This document shows, piece by piece, positions 51,322-63,027 of a stretch of DNA of 64,000 nucleotides. The notes beneath the pieces were generated by a model. That model worked only from the letters and a program-made list of their open reading frames with translations. It made no database searches and was not told the DNA's origin. Source of the stretch: Telmatactis stephensoni (lineage: Eukaryota > Cnidaria > Anthozoa > Actiniaria > Isophelliidae); NCBI GenBank assembly GCA_029948255.1, contig JALIZF010001396.1:218755-282754 (forward strand). Direction: 5' to 3'. Each line of letters begins with the position of its first letter. The first letter of the stretch is position 1. Both the position numbers and the translations under genes were made by a program.

Positions 51322-54300
51322 ATGAACTACTTTGTATTGTCGTTGCTGTTTGTCTGCTTGGTTCCTACAGGTAACATTAAATTGTTTATTTTCACGTTGA
51401 AACTATAGCTTTAATTCGCAGCCTCTGGTGTTGTCCAAAGCTGCAGTCACCCTGAGGGTTAGAGCTTGAGCACGTCGTGCTAACAGTTTCTGGCGTTTCT
51501 GTTTGCCTATATATGCATTCATACCCGCCAAAAAACAAAAACGCCTATGAATTTGTAAATTTAGAAGTTCTGATCCCCGGCTTCTAACGTTCAGTTGCTC
51601 GACGACACTGCGTGTATACGTAGCACTCGTAAGGCTAGCATCTAATATGGCTTGACAAAATACATCAATTGCAAACTGATAAAAATTGCATTTCCATGTT
51701 CCTAGTTTGTCGGTCAAACTTTTTTGATGGTACCACAGTACAAATTGTTTATATTATTTGTGTGCCCGATCGCACTTCGAAGTTAATAGCACTGACTTCG
51801 ATTCTTTATTTACGTCATTCCGAACACCTGAGCAAAATCACGGTGCTTCTGGCGGATTTCCATTTATTCAGAATTCACCGTTTCTAGGCTATTCAGTATC
51901 ATCTAGTATCGAGTCAAAATCACAAAATAATATGCATATATCTTGAATTGGGTGATTTCTATTTTGAATAAGTTAAGATTAGGCTATGTAGTTCCCTGAA
52001 TTGCACACACCCAATTACAAATTAAAGAAAACAAGGAAAAATAGCCAAGTGAGTTATAAAAACGCGTGAATTGAACTACTTCATTTTTGCTTCTTTAAAC
52101 TTTTTTAAAACGAATATAGATCAATTTTAATTTATACCAGAACACAAATTTTCCGTTTGGACAGATGATGATTCGCCTCATAGACGATTTTTGTCAAACA
52201 GACGGGTAATTCATCTAAAATGCGACAACTGACGAACGATGGTATTACCCATTTTGGGTCCGAATATATTTTGAATTGAAACGAGGTATGCGTGTGTGAC
52301 CTGATTCGTCTTGACGAATAATTCATGATCTCGAGTAAAACTAGGTCATTTTAACCGTACCGTACCGTGCACGAAGACAGGAAGCGTAGGAATGAATTCT
52401 AGCTACAAGTCATATTTAGCTAGCATGGCTTAGACTTAGAACTAAGAAGTTTTGTAATCCTTTTGATCACATCGCCAGAAAACCGGAGCTACTAACGTGC
52501 AGTCAACCACTAGCTAGCTGCGAATCGGCAGTCACTCAAACTACATTGTGTCTAATAGTGTTTCTGATTGGTCGAAAATTAAAGGAGGAGTCGGCTTCTT
52601 CTGATTCAAAAACCTTAGAGACTTGCAGCTGTGCCATTTATAAAGCAGAAATTTCATTTCGTATATCACATATTTGCTAACAATTTCACACTGGAATGTT
52701 TTTATTTTTTTCGCGGAAAAAGTCTACTTCAACCAACGCCTGACATGTAAGCACAGCAACATGGACAACGAAAAACCAAAGAAGACGAGAAATCACAATA
52801 TTTCTTTGCTCTGCGCCATACAAAAACGATTTCTTGAATCCTAATTATTGCATAAACAAACAAACTGAAGCCGAAATGAAGTTATGGCCAATATATTTGC
52901 AAATTGGAGGGAATATTTAACAATTATTCATCGAAATCGAGTCGTGCATGAGCTGATAGCCGACGAGTCTTCGCCGAGTCGGCTATCAGCCATGGACGAC
53001 GAGATTGAGTGGAATAATTGTTTTATTATATTCACAACCAATTGATTTTGAGCGATAAGGAATTTTATTTTTATTTTCAAGCCATTTTCGAGCTATTTTA
53101 AAGCTATTTTAAATTGTCAAAAATCTCGTCGCCATTTTGTTTTTCTCTACTCACGGGATATGAGCTGATAGCCTAGTAGTAGAGTAGCCAATCAGCGCGC
53201 GCGTTTGCTCATATCCATTGGTTGCATGTGAATATAATAATAAGCTATATCCAGGGGTTCAAACGAGATACGAGGTAGGACGTAACTTCCACTAGTCCGG
53301 ACCCAGGCCTCTTTTTACCCCACTCCGCTACGGTAAAACAGAGTCCAGAAAAACTTGCATGCGCATGCGTTACATGAACCAATCAGACACCGTAAAATTT
53401 TGGTATGACCTGGTTACAAGGCTATCGTTCAACATGGTGCTGTTTACGAAGGGTTAGACAAAAGTTTATCTGAATTAAATCAGCTTTATATGGCTCAAAA
53501 GCACACGTCTTTACACAAATTGGAACAAATCCAAGCCCTATATATGACTTGTCAAAAGGCCTTGTAACCAGGTCACACCAAAACTTTACGATTTCTGATT
53601 GGTTCATGTAACGCTTGCGCATGCAAGTTCTTCTGGACTCTGTTTTAACGAAGCGAAGCGGTATAAAAAGAGGCCTGGGTCTGGACTAAACTTTCGAATA
53701 AATGGGGAATTTTGCACTACTTGGGTCCTTTGACCCTAAAGTAGTACTAGAAACTTTATGAAGTTATGTTTCGTAAATCGAATTTCGAATCATATTTTAA
53801 CATTTTGACGATGATTAATTCATCCTGTAGATTATAGTATGTTTATTGAAATCAGAAACAGTGTAACTACGATGTCACTATGCTATCTGGGAATAAAACT
53901 TCTAGTCCCATATATTTTCTTAGCCTCCTCCGCAGGCAACACCGTTTTGTTTTCGGAAAAAAGCCACTGTTGGGTTTTCCTATGAGGCAAATATTTTCTG
54001 TTAATTTGTGAACATAAATGTGTTGAATTTTTTCTACATGTCTCGTTACAAACGCGCATGTCCGCTCGTATTTCCTGGCGATGATGAGTCAGAGCGCACT
54101 TGGGCTGTAAACACCTTGTACATTGGCTAGAATCAATGTCGACCTTATTTGACTAACAAGCAAGCACACTGTCGAAAATTTGACTAAAATTGATGTCTTT
54201 TATCTACAGCTTTGTCTATGAAGTGCTACCATTGCACTAATGGCAACGAAGATAACTGTAAAAGCGCTAGCAATGAGAAGGAATGTCTCTCAGTCTCACT

Positions 54301-54526
54301 CGTCAAGTTCGATCATTGCTATAAAATGGTAGTAGATGACAAAGTAGTTACAAAAGGGTGCGCCACTGAAGCAACGTGCAGCGGCATGAAGTTCTGTAAC
54401 GACTTCAAAAAATGTGAAGCAAGTTGCTGTAAGGGAGATTTGTGTAACGCAAGCTCTACCGTGACTCCCGCCATCATTATCACCGTTGCAGCGACACTTA
54501 TGTCTATTGCTAATCTCTTCATGTAA
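51322..54526 (+). CDS. LU gene C: GPI-anchored Ly6/uPAR-like protein, 2 exons
   Basis: Exons 51322-51370 and 54210-54526 (366 nt, 121 aa; phase 1 intron). The signal peptide (MNYFVLSLLFVCLVPT) closely resembles that of gene B. The mature domain starts LSMKCYHC, has 12 cysteines, and ends CCKGDLCN followed by the hydrophobic GPI-type tail TPAIIITVAATLMSIANLFM. The loop between the third and fifth cysteines is longer and more divergent than in B and D, so C is the most diverged tandem copy in the mature domain. Its tail is nevertheless nearly the same. The 2.8 kb intron carries a foldback element (53297-53690) and another MITE-like stretch (about 52910-53250). Poly(A) signal at 54864-54869. Confidence 0.9.
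53297..53690. mobile_element. Foldback MITE in LU gene C intron
   Basis: Arms of about 130 bp: TCCGGACCCAGGCCTCTTTT and GGTATGACCTGGTTACAAGG on the left are mirrored by CCTTGTAACCAGGTCACACC and AAAAGAGGCCTGGGTCTGGA on the right. Confidence 0.9.
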
Positions 54527-54863
54527 CTTCTCATGGATCGAGAAAGTACATTTTTTGTTTATATTTTCTTATTTTATTTTTATTTCATTTTTTATTTTAT
54601 TTGTATTTTTTGAATAATAATGGATTTTTGTAATGGCAGCATGCTGATGTCACGTGTTTAAACAGGATTCAACAGCCCTTTTACTCTATATGACGAACCA
54701 TTGTCTGGCGTAACATCAATAGTAGTCTTCATTCTTTGATTTCTTTGAATAATTCGAAAATCTCTTAGAGAGTTCATCTCCGCACTAAAATATTGCTGTT
54801 TTTAATTTGTTTCACAGTTTTTACATGTAATCTTTCGTATATTTTTCATTCTCAAGTTTGGTA

Positions 54864-54869
54864 AATAAA
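54864..54869 (+). terminator. Poly(A) signal of LU gene C
   Basis: AATAAA 338 nt after the gene C stop codon, after a T-rich 3' UTR. Confidence 0.55.
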
Positions 54870-54961
54870 GCTCATTATTTTGAGTAAAAGTTTGTTACGA
54901 AGTCTGGCATGATAGATGAGGACACAATACTGATCTTAATTTCTCCACAAATGCCCACTGC

Positions 54962-55410
54962 TCATTACCATTTTTTTCAACCTAAGATGTAATGATCTCT
55001 AAAATACCAAAAAGCATGTTCCACCTAGTAACTATTCAAAAATTTAGAAAGTTCCAATGAAAATCTGCAGAGATGTGAATTTTTCAAATTGTGAACTTTT
55101 TGGAAGAAAATGTATGGCTGGGATTGTATGCTATATCCCCAGCCATCAGGGGCCGGTTGTACGAAGGGTGAATAGCGCTATATATCCAGCGGATAAATCC
55201 TTATCCAGCGGATAAAATCTATACAAAATCTATCCAATGGATAACTTTATGCAACCTTCGTACAACCGGGTCCTGTACATTTGTCTGTGAAATTAGCAAA
55301 TTCCAGAAATTCATATCTCTGCGGATTTTCATTGGAACTTTCCCAGTAAATTTTTGCACAGTTACTAAGTGAAACATATACTCTTAAGTATTTTGGGGAT
55401 CATTACGTCT
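54962..55410. mobile_element. Nested MITEs downstream of LU gene C
   Basis: Outer arms: AAAGTTCCAATGAAAATCTG and AGTAACTATTCAAAAATTTA are mirrored by CGGATTTTCATTGGAACTTT and TAAATTTTTGCACAGTTACT. Inside, 55149-55273 is a second palindrome (GGCCGGTTGTACGAAGGGTG against CAACCTTCGTACAACCGG) with GCGGATAAATCC units. The inner element appears inserted in the outer one. Confidence 0.85.
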
Positions 55411-55814
55411 TAGATTGAAAAGAATATTCGGTCGCAATTTTGGGAAAAGGTCTATTCGTGTCACCTATTTGCAGGGTTTGTGGATTCTTTGAGATGTTTC
55501 GGAAGATCACAATCTTCCTTCATTCATTCAGTCGGTCTGATGTGTCGTCACCAATCAAATCGATAGAAGGAAGGAAGGCTGTACATGTGATAAAGGTTAA
55601 CGCACTATGCTGCCACCATACAACCCATGTTTGACTACGGAGGAGCACAGCTCAGATCAAAACAGTGTTGGTTTTAATGGAGGGAGGAAAATCGGAATAC
55701 CCAGAGGAAAACCCTTCTGGCCGCCTGGGACAATTGCGAACAAACGGCCATAACTACTACTACCCTCCGTGCAATCCGGTTACTAAAAATAGCACCGAGC
55801 CGCTAATTAGTTTC

Positions 55815-55990
55815 CAATATGCACGAGCTATCGTCTGGACTGACAAATCAGAGCGAACTAGGGAAGTAGCGTCCGATTGGTAAGTAGAAATTCACAATGG
55901 CGTTCGACCAAGATCTGAACAGCTATCACATCGCAAACCTTCAGCCCTTCATGGAACGCCATTTTCAATTTCGACTACCCAATCAGAAGA
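55815..55990. mobile_element. Short inverted-repeat element
   Basis: CCGATTGGTAAGTAGAAATT and CACAATGGCGTTC pair imperfectly with GAACGCCATTTTCAATTTCG and ACTACCCAATCAGA. Confidence 0.7.
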
Positions 55991-56084
55991 TTCTTCCGGG
56001 ATATGCAAAGTTATTAGCGGCTCGGTTGAGCAGACTTAATTTTCTGGGGAAATTTTAATATAGAGGTCAAAGTGAGCGCGTTGA

Positions 56085-56815
56085 GTCTGATCACAGGGTT
56101 GGTTTCGTAATCCGGTGGTCCTGAGTTCTAGTCCTAGATAAGTAGCACAGGCTTCCCATGCTCTGTGTATGTGAGTATGGGTAGTCTTATGAGTTGGGGT
56201 CGTTGGGCTGCCTGTGGTAAAGATCTCAACAGTCTTCCATATGTGTTCAAATTTTCTCTTCTGAATTGAAGATATTTGATGCTGAAATTTCAAAAATGGC
56301 AAATAACTATATCGTTTAATAGTTATTGAACACTTGTAGTGTGTTATTTTCCATTTTTGTATCATTCCTGTTCGGTTATTGGGGGCTTGGGAACCCTGCA
56401 TGAAGACCCAACCGCCTAAAACTAAGAGCTACTCAGTAAATACGCATAAAACTCTCCGATAAACTAGTCAGAAATCTTAAAATACTTCTTTATTTTCAGA
56501 AAGGAAACTCATGTATTGAACTACGGAACCGGAGCACAGGGTTCCCAAAGGGTTCCCAAACCTCCAATAACCGAATAGGAACGATAAATGCGATAAACAA
56601 AAGATGAGGATGGTAAACCCGTGGTTCTAATTCAGCTTGTCGGCCATGCTTGTAGCCAACGAACTTGTTTGCCTCCTGCTATGCAGTTGGGATTATCAGC
56701 TATTTATGTCTCTGCCAATTATCGTATTTAAAATCATGATGTTATTCGTAAAGCGCCATTGAGCTTTCAGGACTGATTGCGCTATATAAACTTCATCATT
56801 ATTATGTACATTCTT
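56085..56815 (+). mobile_element. SINE interrupted by a MITE
   Basis: A tRNA-like head is at about 56085-56135 (GTCCTGAGTTCTAGTCC as the B box). The SINE body resumes at about 56600 (TCGGCCATGCTTGTAGCC, GTTTGCCTCCTGCTATGCAG) and ends near GATTGCGCTATATAAA plus ATTATT. Between them, 56340-56592 is an inverted repeat (CCTGTTCGGTTATTGGGGGC mirrored by CCTCCAATAACCGAATAGGA). The body matches 24481-24801. Confidence 0.6.
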
Positions 56816-57254
56816 TCAATTCTGAAAGTTGCCGCTGTGTATTTAGTTAGCCTGTTGTCATGGAAACCCACATAAACTGACAGAATTTAATATCAGAGCA
56901 AAACAACATGCCAATCAAAAATCGGGTAAATATATATCAGAATTTATATCACCTTGTACTTGGATTGCATGAGTGAATCGTTATTTCCTTAGATGTGAAG
57001 CTAGGAAGATAGTTTACCATTAGTCTAGGTGATTTTCCGGTGTAATCTTTACGTAAATAATATTCTACCCCCGTCCAGAGCCCCGATTTTTGACCGTGGG
57101 CGTATTCGAGCATATTAACCCCTTACGCGGCTATCTAAGTATTTTATATTACCCGTTGCAGCAGAACGAATATTGAGTAAACAGCTGAAGATTCTTGTTG
57201 ACTATGCGACGATTAATTAATCAGTTTTCTGATGGAATTGTATTGATCATTAGA

Positions 57255-57585
57255 ACGATTTGACATAACTCACTTTTAGATGCAAATGAGTAAAATAACA
57301 TGCTAATGACAAAATAGCGTGTTAATAATGTAAACGCACGAAACCGCACGCGTCTAGCTATTACTTAGATGAGCATGATGAATCATATAAACGAACAACA
57401 TAAACTCAAACTCATTTGAAAAGCGTCATTAATGAAAACTCGGCGCCTATAAATTCCAGAGCCACTCTTGTCAACTTGTTGCGTGTCATGTGCGCGGTTT
57501 CGTGCGGTTACAATTATTAACATGCTATTTTGTTATTAGTATATTATTACTCATTTGCATCTAAAAGTGGTTATATGAAATCGTT
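57255..57585. mobile_element. Inverted-repeat MITE
   Basis: CACTTTTAGATGCAAATGAG and TAACATGCTAATGACAAAAT pair with CATGCTATTTTGTTATTAGT and CTCATTTGCATCTAAAAGTG. Inner GCACGAAACCGCACGCG pairs with GCGCGGTTTCGTGC. Confidence 0.85.
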
Positions 57586-57804
57586 TTATTAACACCAATA
57601 AGCAATACGCTGAAAAAATTTTCAATTCGTCAAAAATGATTGTACGGAATAACTGATATCGCAGATACACTCTACTGACTCGTGGCAAAGGTTTCAATTT
57701 GAGACTACCAGGCCAAACGTGGGCAAGAAATGTGCAGAAACTTGCCACAAAACCTTTGACCTGAAACGTCAATCCTCAGTGAAACACTTGTCACAATTTG
57801 TTCT

Positions 57805-60110
57805 CCTGGTCTGTGGCAAATGTTTGGGGGACTGAGAACGAGCGCTCTGATTGGTCAATTCCGGTCACTTCAGAATTGTGTTGTTGTTTTGTTTTTGTTG
57901 GGAAGGGAATGAAGAAATTTGTGCCAAAAAAGACGTGTAAATGTTAAATTTGGCATTCCATTCTACAGCATGTGTATTTTCCACGGTCTGAAGACTTTCC
58001 TTAAGAAGGCTGAAGCGTTTTTCTGTGATTATTGTGGATTTAGAGGATCGTGAACTTTGTAAGCCGTTGCTCGAAATGACGAAGAAACAAGATCAAAGAC
58101 GACCGCCGACGATATTTTATGGCGATCCCACTCGTAAACTTTTATTCCTGAGGATATAATATATAGCCTAAGCCACACAACAATTGTTGAGCGACATACT
58201 TTATATACCCATATCGAGATTCAGGGTACATGGCCGGAGAACGGCGTTTTGAAAAACTTTGGTTGGTGAATGAAGCACATGCAAAATCAAAACTTCAAAG
58301 TTTGTTGATTCATATTTACAGAGGAAAAAAATCGCGACGGATAATAAGAAACTTTTCACATTACTATAGCAAGAATCATATGAACTTATTATTATTATTT
58401 TTCCCAAAACTGAAGTCATATTCGTGCATTGAACCAAAAATGAGACAATTTACTCACCTGTAGTTTGCCATCGATCGAACATAAGTTTGACAAAACTTTC
58501 AAAGACAATTATCCGAAAAAGTGCAAAAATCTTGTGTGTTTTTTATGAGAACTAGAATATATCCTGCCTAAGCCACGTAGGACTGGCTGGTAGTACTTAC
58601 TGGGACTGAATGGAAGAGTTCTCACATTCAGGTAAGCTGAAAAATTTCGTGAAAGTTTTGATAGTTGGAGTTTGTTAGTTCGTACGCGCCATGTCGCGTT
58701 AGTCGGCTTACAAAGTTCACGATCCTCTACATCCACAAAAATCACAGTGAAACACCACAGGTAGCCCAAGCTCACTATTAGTGGCTATTTATAAGAGAAT
58801 GTATGGCACTCAATATCACTCAAAATTTCTGTCTTAATTTTAATAAAATTCCACGAGACTTCTAGAGTATGTTGTTCATGCTTTCTTCTAACCTCTGAAT
58901 GAGTTTCAGTGAAATTCGTCGATTTTAACTGCTCGCCCTAAGCCACTCAAAAATGGAGAGAAGGTAGGAAGCGATGGCCGACTCGAAGCCATCATACTGC
59001 TCAACTCCAGTTCAAATATCTTCCCGAAAAATCGCTCTAGTTCAAAAATTCCTTCGCACAGGGTTGAAACGATAAATAAGCCACGTCCTCATGCCAGCCA
59101 AATCGAAGCAAACGCCTTTCCAAACGAGCCACGGGACTTGAACTTCCAAAAAATCCTCGCTTACGAGGAGAAGAAAATGCGCGACCGACAAAAGTTGTCA
59201 CAACCAAACCGTTAAAAAATAGAGAGAGCCTGGGATCGAGCAACAACTACTACTTTGCTAGGCAAATTTGATAAATATTATTCCTAATCCAAGAAGATAT
59301 AGCTACATTACAAGATTCTTGAAGTCAAATACGGTTGTAAAATATCTCAAAACACCGCAGCGAAGGTTTTAGAACTGTTAAAATATGTCCGTCAAAGTAG
59401 AAATTGTAGCTCGATCCCAGGCTCTCTCTAATTTTTAACGGTTTGGTTGTGACAACTTTTGTCGGTCACGCATTTTCTTCTCCTCGTAAGCGAGGATTTT
59501 TTGGAAGTTCAAGTCCCGTGGCTCGTTTGGAAAGGCGTTTGCTTCGATTTGGCTAGCATGAGGACGTGGCTTATTTATCGTTTCAACCCTGTGCGAAGGA
59601 ATTTTTGAACTAGAGCGATTTTTCGGGAAGATATTTGAACTGGAGTTGAGCAGTATGATGGCTTCGAGTCGGCCATCGCTTCCTACCTTCTCTCCATTTT
59701 TGAGTGGCTTAGGGCGAGCAGTTAAAATCGACGAATTTCGCTGAAACTCATTCAGAGGTTAGAAGAAAGCATGAACAGCTCACTCTAGAAGTCTCGTGGA
59801 ATTTTATTAAAATTAAGACAGAAATTTTGAGTGATATTGAGTGCCATACATTCTCTTATAAATAGCCACTAATAGTGAGCTTGGGCTACCTGTGGAAACA
59901 CTTCAGCCTTCATAAGCAACGTCTCCAAACCATGGAAAATACACCCGCTGTAGAACAGAATGCCAGATTTAAAATTTACACGTCTATTTTTGCACAAATT
60001 TCTTCATTCGCCTCCCAAAAGAAACTAAACAACAACACATTCTGAAGTGACCGGAAGTGACCAATCAAAGCACTCGTTCTCAGTCCCCCAAACATTTGCC
60101 ACAGACCAGG
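57805..60110. mobile_element. 2.3 kb compound foldback element
   Basis: The termini CCTGGTCTGTGGCAAATGTT and its complement are flanked by TTCT on both sides (57801-57804 and 60111-60114). Inside, 58747-59250 and 59406-59895 form near-perfect arms of about 490 bp. A third inverted pair involves TAGAGGATCGTGAACTTTGT (58040s against 58690-58745). No transposase recognised. Confidence 0.88.
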
Positions 60111-60348
60111 TTCTCTGACTAAAATTATTTAAATGCTTGTAATTGTTTAAAGAGGCGCCTGTTTGCCTTAACTGATGCTTGCTTCTGATTGGTTGAGTCC
60201 ACAAATCTGTTTAGTTAGGTGTAGATAAAAGCTCTATGAAAAAACTCGATGATCCAAACTCGATTGACATATCTCAGTCGTCACACCTTGGCTAAACGAA
60301 AGTCTTCCCTCTCTTAAAATCCGCTCTCGTGGAATAGCAACCAGAAGA

Positions 60349-62262
60349 ATGAAGACTTTAGCAATCTTTCTGTTGGCACTTACGGTGTTAATCCCAGCCG
60401 GTAAGCAAAACTGTTAGTTTTTTGTACTATTTTAACCACAAAATTAGTGTCAATAATAAATGCTTGCTACCACCTTAAGTCAACATTGATTCGAGCCTTT
60501 GCTATTGATCTACATTCACTACCCTTTCGAGCGCTAACTTCAGGATATTCCAAAGCTATATATATATATAGCTATATATTCCAGTGTGAAGGTTCATTCT
60601 GATTGTAATTAGATAGCGCGCGCGTAACGTATTTTTCATCTCACGAAATCATACATGTAAATCGTAGAACGCAGTTGTATGAAGTTTAACTGAGGAGTGG
60701 ATCAACTTCATAGTTGGTCCACGAAACAAAATTGTATTAAACGGATTACACAAAGAATTGAGTAGTTTACTTCAAGATATATAGCTATATATATATACAG
60801 GTTTTGTTAACTATATTGCCACGTGCTGGTTCGATCCGACACTTGCGCGGTAATCCGACTGCAATCGTAATTCAGGGACTGGAAAGGGGGTCTTGATCAC
60901 GAAACATGTTTCAATTTCACAAAACGCGCTTCAACCAGTTCTGTTAGTTCAGAATCACGCATGTTTACAAAACGTTTCACGAAAATCACAGCAAAATCTA
61001 ACTTACTTTTAAGGATCACTAGGGAATTTTAGTCAAATCACGGATCACGTAAGACACCTGCTCATCGCATGCAAGACGAGTGTGATGTGGCGTACTGTTG
61101 CTTTGTGCTGTGTTGTGCTGTTGTGTTGTACTATGTTGTGTTGTGCTTTGCGATGTTGTGTTATTGTGTGTTGTTATGGATTCTCAGTTCAGTTTTGTTT
61201 AGTGTTATTATGTTTCATGATATTATAAATAGACCTGTGTTATAAGTTATTGATGGAGTCCTGCTTATTCATTCTCCCATACATCCATCTCCCTCCCATG
61301 AGGGCTAGCGCTAACTCATGGGCTAACATCAATGATTTTCCTTCAATTTTTAAGAGGAGCTTTTATCATATTCGAACAGCGAGGGACAAAAACTATTCTG
61401 TTGAAGAATTGCTGTTGAACAAACCTAAAGTCATTTTTTCAGAAAGTATAAGTTGTTTGTAAGTAGTTGTGGCTGATAAAAGTCGAATCAAAGTGTTAAT
61501 CCAAAACGAAAATTTCAATCGAAAATGAGGTTTAGGCCTTCATTCGCAAATTTGCCATATATTTTCTTTACATTCGGCTGGAAAAATCTAAATTTTGATA
61601 CATTTTCACTGAGTAATTTGTACAACTCTAAAAACAACTTTAAAGAGGACTTTTATCTTAGTACATCAGTTTCCGAACCTGTTAAAGAAGAATTTGAGTG
61701 TCAATCCAAAGCGAAAATGTGAATTAAAACTTGTACGAGAGGCTGGTTTTTGGCACTGCTTTTAGCCATTATATTACTTGATATTGAAAAAAATATCCTC
61801 TTCATTCATTCAATTCATTCAATTTATTCATCCTTCCATGCATCCTTGCATCCCTCCTCCTTGAGGCTAACATCAATGGTTTTCTTTCAGTTTAACCCTG
61901 GATTAGCGCAAACCCACTTTTAATTCGAATAACTTAGTTCTGTTCTTAATTTTCAATTCCAAATTGCAGCTTTGTCTATTAAGTGCTACCAATGTGCAAG
62001 CAGCAGTGGCAACTGTAAAGAGAACGGTAACGCTTGTTCCTCACTCTTCGATCGTTGCTCGAAAGTGAAAGTAGGTGACGTAGTTACAAAAGGGTGCACT
62101 ACTAAAGCGGCCTGTGACCTCATGAAATTCTGTGACGACAAATCAGATTGTACTGCAAAGTGCTGCAGCGAGGATTTGTGTAACGCAAGCCCTACCGTGA
62201 CTCCCGCCATCATTGTTACCGTTGTAGCTACACTGATGTCCATTGCTGGTCTCCTGATCTAA
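60349..62262 (+). CDS. LU gene D: GPI-anchored Ly6/uPAR-like protein, 2 exons
   Basis: Exons 60349-60400 and 61970-62262 (345 nt, 114 aa; phase 1 intron). The signal peptide is MKTLAIFLLALTVLIPA. The mature domain starts LSIKCYQC and ends CCSEDLCN, with 12 cysteines and the hydrophobic tail TPAIIVTVVATLMSIAGLLI. It is very close to gene B over the third finger and tail, at nucleotide level too. The intron contains two partly duplicated segments (about 61300-61500 resembles 61630-61900) and a TGTTGTGCTG-type simple repeat near 61090-61170. Poly(A) signal AATAAA at 62339-62344. Confidence 0.9.
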
Positions 62263-62338
62263 TTCTGGGGAGGAAAACACAATTGTTTCGTTATCTGTTT
62301 TTATGATTTTAAGGGATAGGTTATTTTAAACCGTCTTG

Positions 62339-62344
62339 AATAAA
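62339..62344 (+). terminator. Poly(A) signal of LU gene D
   Basis: AATAAA 76 nt after the gene D stop; a second AATAAA-like site follows within 25 nt. Confidence 0.55.
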
Positions 62345-62597
62345 AAAACATCTTGTAATAAAAACGTTTTGTTAGTAGTCTTACTAGCTAAAGCTATTTA
62401 GTGGAGTTTAAAACTGCTGATTAAAATAATTCTTTTTGTAATGATTCTAGCGTCTGCTTTGATTGTAACACGCGGTTTAATTTGTAGTTTATGACCGATA
62501 TTAAGTTGATGTTTATGTCATTTTATTGACTTTATTTGTTTGTTTGTTTGTATTTTAACTGCAATAGCTTTCTAGCTATTAACTGGCTCTGAAACCC

Positions 62598-62790
62598 GGG
62601 GAGAGGGGGGGGGGGGGGGTTCTCAACCCCGTTTTGGATAGGGGTGTGCCGCCGGAGTTCTACAAACCTGACCCTGTTTAAGACACTCTAAAGTGACAAA
62701 ATCATACCCTGTTCAAGACAAATGAGAAAAAAAATCAACAGGGTAGTCTCCTTTCAATGAGACGAAAAACGGCTGCGAAAGAGATAACAG
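62598..62790. mobile_element. Poly-G/poly-C-ended element, partial copy 5
   Basis: Starts with CCCGGGGAGA and a G run. It contains GGATAGGGGTGTGCCGCCGG and TGACCCTGTTTAAGACACTC and continues to CGAAAAACGGCTGCGAAAGA. It matches the 16249-16938 element in inverse orientation; the far end is missing. Confidence 0.75.
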
Positions 62791-63027
62791 AGCCGTCAAT
62801 TACGAATGCCGATCGCAAGACGGTTAAATTGAGATACTCGCGCGCTGATTGGCTATCGGAGATGGTGAATTTAGTGTGGAAATATCCCACTTACACAGTT
62901 AGTCTGCGATTGTTTTAATTTGCATCCTTTTTCTTCTTATAATCAGTGTTTGAAAAACAATTGGAAGAAAATACAAGCAAATAAAGAAAGGTGCAATAGG
63001 TTTCAAGAAAAAAACTGATGGTCAATT

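Larger units (their letters stand above)
54527..60348. other. Intergenic interval between LU genes C and D, dominated by inverted repeats
   Basis: Holds the gene C 3' UTR and at least six inverted-repeat elements plus an interrupted SINE. No coding exon recognised among its open frames. Confidence 0.75.
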
